Below are positions 17,428-25,751 of a stretch of 38,326 nucleotides of DNA, in pieces (the first letter of the stretch is position 1; each line of letters starts with the position of its first letter). Origin of the DNA: Bacteroidia bacterium (GTDB lineage: Bacteria > Bacteroidota > Bacteroidia > Bacteroidales > VadinHA17); the NCBI GenBank assembly GCA_026391595.1, contig JAPLDY010000207.1, positions 2,778 to 41,103 on the forward strand, read 5' to 3'. Made by a program: the position numbers and the translations under genes. Under the pieces are notes generated by a model, which did no database searches, had not been told where the DNA came from, and saw only the letters and a list, made by a program, of their open reading frames with translations.

Positions 17428-19856
17428 AAGTACTGAAGTTTGGAGGCACATCGGTCGGTACTGCTGAACGCATCAGGCAGGTTAAGCAAATAGTGGATAA
17501 ACAGCCGCTGCCTTGTGTTATTGTCGTTTCAGCTTTTCAGGGTGTAACCGATCAGCTTCACAAAATAGCAGAGCTGGCAGCAGATGGTTCAACAGAAGCC
17601 TGGGACCTTCTAGGGAACCTGACATCCCATCACAGGGATTTTACTGCAAATCTCATCAGCGATAAGGGTAAAAGAGATGAGGTCCTGAAATATGTTGATG
17701 ATATCCTGAATGAACTTACAGAGACCTGTACCGGGATATTCCTTCTGCATGAAATCTCCAGCCATACACTCGACAATGTACTTGCAACAGGCGAAAGATT
17801 ATCATCAAGGATAATTAACGGTTTTCTGGAAAAAAGCATATATGCCGATGCCCGCGATTTTATCAGGATTGATTCGAGCACCGGAAACAATTTTGTAGAT
17901 TTCAGCACCTCCAATATCCTGATAAAAGAGAAGATTGGAACAGCAACACAACTCACTCTTGTTCCCGGATTCATAGCCAGCACTATGTCAGGAGAGACGA
18001 CAACACTCGGAAGAGGCGGTTCGGATTACACAGCTGCGATAATTGCCGCAGCCCTCAATGCCGAAGTGCTAGAGATATGGACTGATGTAGAGGGCTTCAT
18101 GACAGCTGACCCAAAGAAAGTTGAAAGAGCTTATACGATAGATAATCTGACATATGCCGAAGCAATGGAGCTTTCGCATTTCGGAGCCAAAGTTATCTAC
18201 ACTCCTACTCTCAGGCCCGTCTATAAAGCCAGGATCCCGGTGGTAGTCAGGAATACGTTTAATCCTGATTCAAAGGGTACTTTAATAAACGGCGATATAA
18301 AGTCTGAAGGACGAAGCCCCATAAAAGGAATCTCATCAATAGATCATATCGACCTTATCACTTTACAGGGGCCTGCAATGGTTGGCATAACTGGCACATC
18401 AGCAAGACTTTTCGGAGCGCTGGCAAAACGTAATGTAAATGTGATCCTTATTACTCAGGCATCATCCGAGTATTCGATCACTTTTGCAGTCTCTCCATCC
18501 GATGCAGTAACCGCATCAGAAGCCATCAATGATGAATTTGAACGCGAGATAGTCAAGAATAATGAACTGAACCTCCTTATAGAAAAGAACCTCTCCGTTA
18601 TTGCAATTGTCGGAGAAAAAATGAAAAACACTCCAGGCATCTCGGCAACTCTCTTCAGATCCCTCGGCAGTAACGGCATTAACGTTGTGGCTACTGCACA
18701 GGGATCCTCCGAGCTGAATATTTCAGTTGTAATAAAATATGAGAGCCTCAAAAAAGCGCTTAATGCCATTCATGATGGATTCTTTCTTTCACCATATGAC
18801 GAGGTTAACCTGTTTGTGGCTGGCACGGGGCTTGTTGGATCAAGTCTCCTTAAACAGCTGCAAAAACAGGCAAAAGTGCTTATTGATGAACATTATCTCA
18901 AGATCAGACTTATTGGAATAACAAATTCCAGAAAGATGCTTGTTGACATCAAAGGAATATCACTTGATTCATGCCGTGACCTGCTCAGGGACGAAGGCGG
19001 AAAAGCTGATATTAACGAGTTTATCCAGCGTATTAAAAAAATGAACCTGAGGAATTCGGTGTTTATAGACTGCACGGCCGATCCAAAGGTTGCTGCAGTT
19101 TATGGCGAGACGCTCTCCTCGTATGTTTCTGTCGTAACGGCAAACAAGATAGCATGCTCCTCGGATTACTCTTACTATCAGCACCTTAAATCTATTGCTC
19201 ATGAACGAGGCGTTCGTTTCATGTATGAGACCACTGTCGGAGCAGGTCTTCCTATTATTAAAACGATCAGCGACCTCGTTCTCAGCGGAGATAAAATTTT
19301 TAAGATCGAAGCAGTACTGTCAGGAACACTAAACTTCATATTCAATGAGATAAACAGTGAGATTCCTCTGAGCAGGGCAATCCGGAAAGCAAAGGAAAAA
19401 GGTTATTCGGAACCTGATCCCCGTGTCGACCTGAGCGGAACCGATGTTGTCAGAAAGATCCTTATATTGTCTAGGGAAGCAGGGTATAGTTTAGAGCAGA
19501 AGGATGTTGAAGTTCACAGATTTCTCCCTGAAGCCTGCTTTGCCGGCGACTTAAATGATTTCTACAGGAATGTGGAGGGATATGACAGCGAATTCGAGAA
19601 AAAAAGGATGGAACTGGTGAAAAGGAAAAAGAAATGGAGGTTCGTTGCAACACTCGACAACGGGAAAGCAAGAGTCGAACTCCTGGAGATTGGTCAGGAT
19701 CATCCTTCTTATTATCTCGAGGGGAGCAATAATATTGTTCTCCTCACAACAGAACGATACCGTGAGCTGCCAATGGTAATAAAAGGATATGGCGCCGGTG
19801 CGGAGGTCACTGCAGCAGGTGTATTTGCTGATTTAATGAGAGTTGTAAATGTGTGA
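17424..19856 (+). CDS. thrA: bifunctional aspartate kinase / homoserine dehydrogenase
   Basis: An 810-residue fusion enzyme catalysing the first and third steps of the aspartate pathway towards threonine and methionine. The kinase domain begins KFGGTSVG at residues 4-11 and has TTLGRGGSDYTAA and EIWTDVEGFMTADP. Two ACT domains follow (about 310-455), the usual site of threonine feedback inhibition. The homoserine dehydrogenase half starts with the NAD(P) loop VAGTGLVGSSLL near residue 463 and includes TANKIA, YETTVGAGLPIIKT, LSGTLNFIFNE and the EPDPRVDLSGTDVVRKILIL block. Length fits family ThrA. It is followed by thrC and thrH on the same strand. A consensus promoter and a terminator-like hairpin sit directly upstream, hinting at regulated transcription. 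Confidence 0.97.
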   Translation: MKVLKFGGTSVGTAERIRQVKQIVDKQPLPCVIVVSAFQGVTDQLHKIAELAADGSTEAWDLLGNLTSHHRDFTANLISDKGKRDEVLKYVDDILNELTETCTGIFLLHEISSHTLDNVLATGERLSSRIINGFLEKSIYADARDFIRIDSSTGNNFVDFSTSNILIKEKIGTATQLTLVPGFIASTMSGETTTLGRGGSDYTAAIIAAALNAEVLEIWTDVEGFMTADPKKVERAYTIDNLTYAEAMELSHFGAKVIYTPTLRPVYKARIPVVVRNTFNPDSKGTLINGDIKSEGRSPIKGISSIDHIDLITLQGPAMVGITGTSARLFGALAKRNVNVILITQASSEYSITFAVSPSDAVTASEAINDEFEREIVKNNELNLLIEKNLSVIAIVGEKMKNTPGISATLFRSLGSNGINVVATAQGSSELNISVVIKYESLKKALNAIHDGFFLSPYDEVNLFVAGTGLVGSSLLKQLQKQAKVLIDEHYLKIRLIGITNSRKMLVDIKGISLDSCRDLLRDEGGKADINEFIQRIKKMNLRNSVFIDCTADPKVAAVYGETLSSYVSVVTANKIACSSDYSYYQHLKSIAHERGVRFMYETTVGAGLPIIKTISDLVLSGDKIFKIEAVLSGTLNFIFNEINSEIPLSRAIRKAKEKGYSEPDPRVDLSGTDVVRKILILSREAGYSLEQKDVEVHRFLPEACFAGDLNDFYRNVEGYDSEFEKKRMELVKRKKKWRFVATLDNGKARVELLEIGQDHPSYYLEGSNNIVLLTTERYRELPMVIKGYGAGAEVTAAGVFADLMRVVNV

Positions 19857-19952
19857 AGGCGTCGGGCACCAGGCGTCTTGCGTCAGGAAAGACAATGGAA
19901 ATCCCCTCCATGGAGAGCTTGCCCCGCGAAAGCGGGGGGCAAGGGGTGGGTT
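19857..19952. repeat. intergenic repeat inside the threonine operon (C-run/G-run element, copy 3)
   Basis: The 98-nt thrA-thrC gap is filled by a repeat. Its left part has direct GGCGTC/GCGTC motifs (near 19858-19885); its right part holds a hairpin pairing GCCCCGC (19921-19927) with the G-run after a GAAA loop, flanked by ATCCCC and GGGG. The frame stays open through it, which would give thrC a spurious N-terminal extension from a GTG at 19853. Confidence 0.7.
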
Positions 19953-19954
19953 TT

Positions 19955-21322
19955 ATGAAGAGAAACTTAATAAAATATTATTCTACTAATCTTAAAGCGC
20001 CTGAGGTGAGCTTCAGCGAAGCGCTTCTTAAAGGACTTGCACCGGACGGAGGTTTATATATGCCCTCCATTATACCCAAAATTGACCGGGATGAGATATT
20101 GAGCTACAGATCAAAAGAGTATCATGAAATTGCCACAGGTGTTTTAAGCCATTTCCTGAAAAATGAGATTGATGACCTCACTCTCAGCGAACTATGCAGG
20201 GATGCCTATAACTTTGATGTCCCTGTTGAAAAAATTACCGGAGTAAAAAATATATTACGTCTTGATCAGGGGCCGACAGCGTCGTTCAAGGATTTTGCTG
20301 CTCGGTTGATGGCCAGGATTATGTATTTCTTTATGTCTGCCCGGAAATGTAAGTTCACTATTCTGACAGCTACATCAGGAGATACAGGAAGTGCCGTTGC
20401 AAATGCATTTCATGGACTTGAAAACATTGATGTAGTCATTCTTTTTCCATACTATGAAGTAAGCGTTATGCAACGCAAACAGATGACAACCCTGAAAGGT
20501 AATATCAGAGTAATTGCTATTGATGGAAAATTTGACGATTGCCAGCAGCTTGTAAAAAAGGCTTTTCTCGATCGTTCTCTGGTGGAGATTTCGCTCACTT
20601 CGGCCAATTCAATAAATATCGGACGGCTTCTGCCCCAGACGGTCTATTACTTTTATGCCTGGTCAAGGCTGGCAGAGAAAGGAAATGAAAATGTTGTTTT
20701 CAGCGTTCCGTCAGGCAACTTCGGAAATCTTATGGGCGGACTTATGGCAAGGGAAATGGGATTGTCTGTCAGCCGGTTCATAATATCGACAAACAGGAAC
20801 AATGAAGTGCCTGAATATCTAAAAACAGGTATCTACAAGATCATTGCACCTTCATATAACTGCATTTCCAGTGCCATGAATGTTGGGCATCCAAGCAATC
20901 TTGCCAGGATAATTGCAATGTATGGCGGTGTTATGAACGAAAAGGGTATCCTACTGAAAGCGCCTGACATTGAGCGGATTAGAAAGGATTTTTTTGGAGC
21001 AAGTGTAACCGATGAAGAGACAAGAAATACCATCTCGCAATGTTATAATAAACATGGAGTGCTTTTAGAACCGCATGGAGCAGTTGCATGGAGAGGAATT
21101 GAAGCTTTTCAGGAGCAAAAAGGATCTGGAGCTTCAGGCAACCATATCTTTATATCACTGGAGACTGCTCATCCTGCAAAATTCAGTGATGAAATAAAAG
21201 GTATACTTGGATTTACTCCATCCCTGCCTCAGTCACTTAAAACCACTACTGACAAAACTGAGGAATATATAAAACTTGAAAACGATTATATCAAACTGAA
21301 GAATTACTTACTTAAACATTAA
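19955..21322 (+). CDS. thrC: threonine synthase
   Basis: A 455-residue PLP enzyme converting O-phosphohomoserine to threonine. Signatures are YYSTNLKAPEVSFSEALLKGLAPDGGLYMP at the N-terminus, the PLP-lysine motif GPTASFKDFAA, TATSGDTGSAVANAF, and SVPSGNFGNLMGG for phosphate binding. The ATG at 19955 is chosen because MKRNLIKYYSTN is a typical ThrC start. An in-frame GTG at 19853, overlapping the thrA stop, would add 34 residues translated from an intergenic repeat that show no similarity to any ThrC start. The gene is followed by thrH after 12 nt. Substrate supply depends on a homoserine-phosphorylating enzyme, for which thrH is the local candidate. Confidence 0.95.
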   Translation: MKRNLIKYYSTNLKAPEVSFSEALLKGLAPDGGLYMPSIIPKIDRDEILSYRSKEYHEIATGVLSHFLKNEIDDLTLSELCRDAYNFDVPVEKITGVKNILRLDQGPTASFKDFAARLMARIMYFFMSARKCKFTILTATSGDTGSAVANAFHGLENIDVVILFPYYEVSVMQRKQMTTLKGNIRVIAIDGKFDDCQQLVKKAFLDRSLVEISLTSANSINIGRLLPQTVYYFYAWSRLAEKGNENVVFSVPSGNFGNLMGGLMAREMGLSVSRFIISTNRNNEVPEYLKTGIYKIIAPSYNCISSAMNVGHPSNLARIIAMYGGVMNEKGILLKAPDIERIRKDFFGASVTDEETRNTISQCYNKHGVLLEPHGAVAWRGIEAFQEQKGSGASGNHIFISLETAHPAKFSDEIKGILGFTPSLPQSLKTTTDKTEEYIKLENDYIKLKNYLLKH

Positions 21323-21334
21323 ACTGATACAAAA

Positions 21335-21946
21335 ATGTATATTGTTTGTTCCGACCTCGAAGGAGTATTCACGCCTGAAATATGGATAAGTGTTGCGAAA
21401 CACACCGGCATAGATGAACTTAAACTGACTACGCGGGATATTAATGACTACAATGTCCTCATGAAACGAAGACTGGATATCCTCCTGCAGAACAACCTTA
21501 CACTCCATGTCATTCAGCATGTCATTGCACATATAAAACCTTTGCCAGGCGCAAAGGAGTTCATAGAATGGCTCCGGTCAAGAGCACAGCTGGTTGTCGT
21601 ATCTGACACTTTTGTCGAGTTTGCAAATCCTCTTATGGAGAAGCTTGGTCACCCTACCCTCTTCTGTAATCATCTGACTGTTGATCACCTTGGCAAAATT
21701 GTAAATTACAACCTCAGACAGGAAAATGGTAAAATGAAAGTTGTAGAAGCTTTGCAAAAACTTAACTATAAGGTAATTGCAATCGGTGATTCGTACAACG
21801 ACATCAATATGCTCAGAAAAGCGGAAACCGGAGTCCTTTACCGTCCGCCTCAGAACGTTGTCATCGACAACAGCGATCTTCCGATAGTCAATTCCTATGA
21901 AGAGCTTAAGGAATTGATTACTGGTGAGATAGAAAAAAAGGTCTGA
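21335..21946 (+). CDS. thrH: ThrH: phosphoserine phosphatase / phosphoserine:homoserine phosphotransferase
   Basis: A 203-residue HAD-superfamily enzyme. Motif I reads CSDLEGVFTPEIW, the ThrH variant in which the usual DxDxT is DLEGV, motif II is VVSDTF, the motif III lysine is in QENGKMK, and motif IV is IGDSYNDINML. Length and the N-terminal MYIVCSDLEGVF match ThrH of Pseudomonas, which transfers phosphate from phosphoserine to homoserine as well as hydrolysing phosphoserine. Its place directly after thrA and thrC, with no thrB in the operon, supports a role in making phosphohomoserine. It could alternatively serve only serine synthesis. The operon likely ends here; an AT-rich inverted repeat follows. 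Confidence 0.93.
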   Translation: MYIVCSDLEGVFTPEIWISVAKHTGIDELKLTTRDINDYNVLMKRRLDILLQNNLTLHVIQHVIAHIKPLPGAKEFIEWLRSRAQLVVVSDTFVEFANPLMEKLGHPTLFCNHLTVDHLGKIVNYNLRQENGKMKVVEALQKLNYKVIAIGDSYNDINMLRKAETGVLYRPPQNVVIDNSDLPIVNSYEELKELITGEIEKKV

Positions 21947-21980
21947 AAATATAAAGAAGCCGTTATTACATTCAAAAATT

Positions 21981-22015
21981 TTTAATTTTACCCTGAGAAA
22001 CCTGGTAAAATTAAA
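21981..22015 (+). promoter_or_regulatory. perfect 12-bp inverted repeat just before the DoxX-fusion start codon
   Basis: TTTAATTTTACC at 21981-21992 and GGTAAAATTAAA at 22004-22015 are exact complements around an 11-nt loop; the right arm ends 5 nt before the ATG at 22021. It may be a dyad operator, an mRNA hairpin that masks the ribosome site, or the 3' end signal of the thr operon, although no T-tract follows on the plus strand. Confidence 0.5.
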
Positions 22016-22020
22016 TCCTT

Positions 22021-23565
22021 ATGGCTTCAACCATGTCAAAAAATAGAATAGTCCATACACTGCTTGCCCTTTTAAGAATAGTCGTGGGCTGGCATTTTCT
22101 TTACGAAGGGCTGACCAAGATATTTAATCCTGCATGGAGCGCACGATCATATCTTGAAGGATCGAGATGGATATTCGGAGATTTATTCCGGTGGATGGCT
22201 TCCGGTGATACAGGGTTACAAATAGTCAATTTTGCCAACGAATGGGGACTGACACTGATAGGCCTTGCTCTTATCCTCGGTATATGCACAAGGCTGGCTT
22301 CATGGGCTGGCGTCGCAATGCTGGCATTGTATTACCTTGCTTATCCCCCTTTCGGAGGATTCAGCTATGGCGCTGCCACAGAAGGAAGCTATCTCTTCGT
22401 AAACAAGAACCTGATCGAGCTTGTCTGTCTGCTTGTCCTGGCATTTACCAGGTCAGGCCGGTTCTTCGGCCTCGAACAGCTTCTGACTAAGAAAAAGGAA
22501 GTACAGGGTGAGGAGCCTGTTGAAAAAGCTGAAGTCAGAGAGCCTGAGATAAACCGCAGAAGGGAGCTTATAAAGGGATTGGCAGGAGTACCTTTTCTTG
22601 CAGGCTTTGCCGGTGTTTTTATAAATGAAATGTCCAGACCACAGGTTGACGGGGTTTCCAGTGCAACATTGCCCAGGGTCACCTATAAGCATATCACCGA
22701 ACTGAAAGCAGTATTGCCGAAGGGTAAATTCGGTGACCATGAATTCAGCAGGATGATAATGGGATGCAACCTGATAAGCGGCTACGCACATGCACGCGAC
22801 CTGCTCTATGCCAATACCCTTTTCAAAGCTTATAATACGGATCAGAAAATACTGGAAACATTTCACCTTGCCGAAATGGCAGGCATCAGCACTTCATTCC
22901 TTACAAATGACAATTTCCCGATCTTCAATAAATATCTAAGGCTTTATGGCGGCAAAATGAAGAGTATCTGCCAGACCTATCTCAAACCCGATGATTTTTA
23001 CGGCGATATTGACAGGGCTATAGGGAACGGCACCACTACATTATATATCCAGGGAGGGGAAGCAGATAGATATGTCAGGGAGGGCAAGATTAAAGAGCTT
23101 GCCTCTGCCGTCGAATATATCAGGAAGAAAGGCTATATGGCTGGTGTCGGAGCCCATGCCCTTGAAGTTATCAAGACCTGCGAAAGAGAGGGGATTCCCG
23201 CAGATTTCTATGTAAAGACCTTTCATCATGATAAATACTGGTCAGCACATCCTGTATCCAACCGGGTTGAATTCAGTGTAGATTCGAAGAAATATCTTGA
23301 TCACGATCTGATACATGATAATATGTTCGACCTGTTTTCAGAGCAGACAGCTGCATACATGATGCAGATCAAAAAGCCATGGTTTGCATTTAAAGTCCTG
23401 GCAGGTGGTGCAATCCAGCCTAAGGATGGATTCCGCTATGCATTTGAGAACGGTGCTGATTTTATATGTGTCGGAATGTTCGACTTCCAGATAATAGATG
23501 ATGTCAATACTGCCGGAGAAATATTATCAGACCTTAAAAACAGACAAAGACCCTGGTATTCTTAA
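22021..23565 (+). CDS. DoxX-domain membrane protein fused via an internal twin-arginine motif to a TIM-barrel-like domain
   Basis: A 514-residue fusion. Residues 1-150 form a four-helix DoxX/DoxD-like membrane domain (LLALLRIVVGWHFLYEGLTK, then GLTLIGLALILGICTRLASW and LIELVCLLVLAF). A charged linker with many Glu (about 157-178) leads to RRRELIKG at 179-186, close to the Tat consensus RRxFLK, followed by a short weakly hydrophobic helix (GLAGVPFLAGFAGVFI). The remaining ~300 residues look like a TIM barrel distantly like aldo/keto reductases: a FSRMIMGCNLISGYAHARDL start, TLYIQGGEADR, GYMAGVGAHALEVI and a closing VLAGGAIQPKDGFRYAFENGADFICVGMFDF. With four helices before it, the linker would be cytoplasmic and the barrel exported. 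Substrate unknown. A second ATG at 22033 is an equally possible start. The stop lies 4 nt from the convergent DUF6599 gene. Confidence 0.82.
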   Translation: MASTMSKNRIVHTLLALLRIVVGWHFLYEGLTKIFNPAWSARSYLEGSRWIFGDLFRWMASGDTGLQIVNFANEWGLTLIGLALILGICTRLASWAGVAMLALYYLAYPPFGGFSYGAATEGSYLFVNKNLIELVCLLVLAFTRSGRFFGLEQLLTKKKEVQGEEPVEKAEVREPEINRRRELIKGLAGVPFLAGFAGVFINEMSRPQVDGVSSATLPRVTYKHITELKAVLPKGKFGDHEFSRMIMGCNLISGYAHARDLLYANTLFKAYNTDQKILETFHLAEMAGISTSFLTNDNFPIFNKYLRLYGGKMKSICQTYLKPDDFYGDIDRAIGNGTTTLYIQGGEADRYVREGKIKELASAVEYIRKKGYMAGVGAHALEVIKTCEREGIPADFYVKTFHHDKYWSAHPVSNRVEFSVDSKKYLDHDLIHDNMFDLFSEQTAAYMMQIKKPWFAFKVLAGGAIQPKDGFRYAFENGADFICVGMFDFQIIDDVNTAGEILSDLKNRQRPWYS

Positions 23566-23598
23566 TATTCTATTTCAGAATCTCAGAAGAATATTTTT
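23564..23598. terminator. possible terminator in the overlap of convergent gene ends
   Basis: AATATTCT (23564-23571) pairs with AGAATATT (23588-23595), followed by T residues to 23598. It lies across the 4-nt gap between the DoxX-fusion and DUF6599 genes. The stem is AT-rich and short, so it is only a candidate. Confidence 0.35.
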
Positions 23599-24412
23599 CT
23601 GCAATATCAGCCTGATCCCTGGCAAGTCCTGAAATTATTACCATCAGGCTCTCCTTCCATGTAAGAAAGGTTGTTCCATTATAACCATCGGTAAAAACAT
23701 ACCTGGTTTCTGACTGGTCCGGTTCAATACCTCCTGCTGCCAGATAAGCTTTTGCAGTTTTAAGAGTCTCTTCTGCCGATCCGGATTTAATAATATAAAC
23801 ACTAAAATTATCATTACCAGTCTGATAAACAGCCTTAAATGCATTATTAAGGAACTGATGCCCAAGAACGCTCTCATTGACAAAGGTCTCCTCATTTGTT
23901 TTTTTGCCTTCGTCAGGGAATCTGGAAAGCAGAAGGGGCATATCCGTTTCACCTGCCAGCAGGCTTTCAACTATCCGGGCCAGGGATTCCTCAGACTGAA
24001 GAGTCTTTGACTTTTTGGAATAAGTCCTTAACTTGACATAATAGTTACCCTTGAAGAAATTAATGGCTCCGTCCACGATATAACCCTGTGATCCTAGATT
24101 ATTGAAATTGTAGGAAGAAGATCGTTCAGAGGCATAGATTCCAAACGCCATGATATGATCGCTGTGCCTGTAAATTTCAAGCTTGATCACATCCTTGCCT
24201 TTCCTGTATTCGGCGACATTAAGATCAACAAATCCCAGAGCAAGGTAAGTATCAGCGGCTCCATCGATGAAATCCCAAAGGTTACCAGGAACATAGACAG
24301 GGTAATCGGTTATTTTCCTGAAGCCTATAAGATCAGGTAAAACAAAATCCTGAGCTAATGCAAAGACTGAAAGAAGCAGCAGTAAGAATCCGGTTAAAAA
24401 TGTCTTTTTCAT
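23570..24412 (-). CDS. secreted DUF6599 family protein
   Basis: A 280-residue protein with a clear signal peptide (KKTFLTGFLLLLLSVFALAQ, cleavage near residue 20). The mature part shows the family features: YVPGNLWDFIDGAADTYLALGF near the start, EIYRHSDHIMAFGIYASERSS, then YYVKLRTYS. I recognise it as a DUF6599-type protein, common as secreted proteins in Bacteroidota and other phyla; its function is unknown. It follows the aldo/keto reductase gene by 24 nt on the same strand and is probably the last gene of a minus-strand operon that starts with the sensor-phosphatase. Confidence 0.8.
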   Translation of the reverse strand: MKKTFLTGFLLLLLSVFALAQDFVLPDLIGFRKITDYPVYVPGNLWDFIDGAADTYLALGFVDLNVAEYRKGKDVIKLEIYRHSDHIMAFGIYASERSSSYNFNNLGSQGYIVDGAINFFKGNYYVKLRTYSKKSKTLQSEESLARIVESLLAGETDMPLLLSRFPDEGKKTNEETFVNESVLGHQFLNNAFKAVYQTGNDNFSVYIIKSGSAEETLKTAKAYLAAGGIEPDQSETRYVFTDGYNGTTFLTWKESLMVIISGLARDQADIAEKYSSEILK

Positions 24413-24436
24413 AAGTAAAAGTCGTCTATTTGCTTT

Positions 24437-25630
24437 TCATGTCAGAAAATCAACAGGGACATTTGTAAGCCTTGAAATGTCGGCAATTTTTTCCTTTACC
24501 TTGAAATTCCGGGAGCATTGGACTTTGCACTCATCGCATCCGCTGCATGGATTTCCGTTGATAGCCAGTTCCTCCAGCAGGTTCTTTGCCATTGAAGGTG
24601 AAGAATAGCCAAAGGTATACATATATGCACGCATCAAGTCAGGAATAGGCAGGTTGAGGGGACACAAAGCCAGGCATTGCTGACAGCCTGAACAAAAGAG
24701 GCCGGGGTCAGACATATCGGCCAGCAGATCTTTATTTTCCTGATCATTAAGAGTGATATCTGTTAGCAGTTTTGAATTAAGATCAAGCTGATCAAAGCTT
24801 GTCATACCCGGAATTGTTGTATGTACGTCAGGATTTGACAATACCCATTTTAGTGCAGCGCTGGTATTCATAGGTTTAGTCCTTTCGCTGTCGAGCCATC
24901 CGCCTCCTGCAAGTGTTTTCATCGCAACTATACCAATGCCTGAAGTTGCAGCTTTCTTTATGGCAGAAGTCAATTCTGCAGCATAAGCCTGCTTATAGTT
25001 ATATGAAGTAAGGATAACATCCCAGTCTTCCTTATCTGCAGCAGCATTTATCATCTGTGGTTCATTCCTGTGGGTAGAGAAACCCATGAACCTGATCTTC
25101 TTTTCATTCTTCAGCTTTTTAATAGCAGCTATAAGCGGCTTGTATTCAAGCATCTCCGGATTACTTAAATCATGGACATAAAGAATGTCCACATATTCCA
25201 TCTGCAACCTTGAGAGGCTTGTATTGAACATTTCCAGAAATTTTTCGGGAGTGGTATCTGCGGTAGGTTTTCCTTCCCTGTCGGTGTTCGGCTTTACTTT
25301 TGTAGCAAGAATGAATGAATCCCTCTTATTATCCTTGAAAAAGTTGCCCAGCATCGTTTCATTATTCCCTCCCTGGTATCCATTTGCAGTGTCGAAAAGT
25401 CTTATTCCCTTATCATAGGCAGCTTTACACAGGCTGGCATTATCGGAGCGCATAACTCCGAAGCTTATGACCGGAACCTTTAGTCCGGTTTTCCCCAGCG
25501 TTCTATAGATTATTTTTTCCTGCTCACCATCCGGGGCGGATGCAGAGGCCATTATTGAGGGTGAAATTGCAACGATCCCTGCACCGGCTATTCCTTTCTT
25601 CAGGAATCTTCTTCTTGAGATCGATTTCAT
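24437..25630 (-). CDS. Tat-exported aldo/keto reductase with C-terminal Fe-S domain
   Basis: A 397-residue protein. The N-terminus SRRRFLKKGIAGAGIVAISPSIMAS is an excellent twin-arginine signal. The middle is an aldo/keto reductase barrel: YRTLGKTGLKVPVISFG, then RLFDTANGYQGGNNETMLG with the catalytic Asp and Tyr, then YVDILYVHDLS and GIGIVAMKTLAGGG. The C-terminal end has two cysteine clusters, CSGCQQCLALCPLNLP (about residues 314-328) and CSGCDECKVQCSRNF (about 360-374), each of the CxxCxxCxxxC type that binds a [4Fe-4S] centre. It therefore probably folds with cofactors in the cytoplasm and is exported. The physiological substrate is unknown. It lies 24 nt before the DUF6599 gene. Confidence 0.92.
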   Translation of the reverse strand: MKSISRRRFLKKGIAGAGIVAISPSIMASASAPDGEQEKIIYRTLGKTGLKVPVISFGVMRSDNASLCKAAYDKGIRLFDTANGYQGGNNETMLGNFFKDNKRDSFILATKVKPNTDREGKPTADTTPEKFLEMFNTSLSRLQMEYVDILYVHDLSNPEMLEYKPLIAAIKKLKNEKKIRFMGFSTHRNEPQMINAAADKEDWDVILTSYNYKQAYAAELTSAIKKAATSGIGIVAMKTLAGGGWLDSERTKPMNTSAALKWVLSNPDVHTTIPGMTSFDQLDLNSKLLTDITLNDQENKDLLADMSDPGLFCSGCQQCLALCPLNLPIPDLMRAYMYTFGYSSPSMAKNLLEELAINGNPCSGCDECKVQCSRNFKVKEKIADISRLTNVPVDFLT

Positions 25631-25666
25631 ACTTAAATTATTTTAATTTATTATTCAATTTAAAAT

Positions 25667-25746
25667 ACCCCCTTTCTAATTTCCCCCAGGGGGGAAAAGT
25701 TTTTACTCCTTCCCCTCTGGAGGAAGGCAGGGATGGTGGTCATTTC
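25667..25746. repeat. C-run/G-run palindromic element, copy 4
   Basis: Within the AKR-MBL gap. TTTCCCCC (25680-25687) faces GGGGGGAAA (25689-25697), and CCTTCC (25708-25713) faces GGAAGG (25722-25727). The right end GGCAGGGATGGTGGTCATTT closely matches that of the element at 37861-37979, so these two are the most alike copies in the window. Confidence 0.85.
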
Positions 25747-25751
25747 TTATA

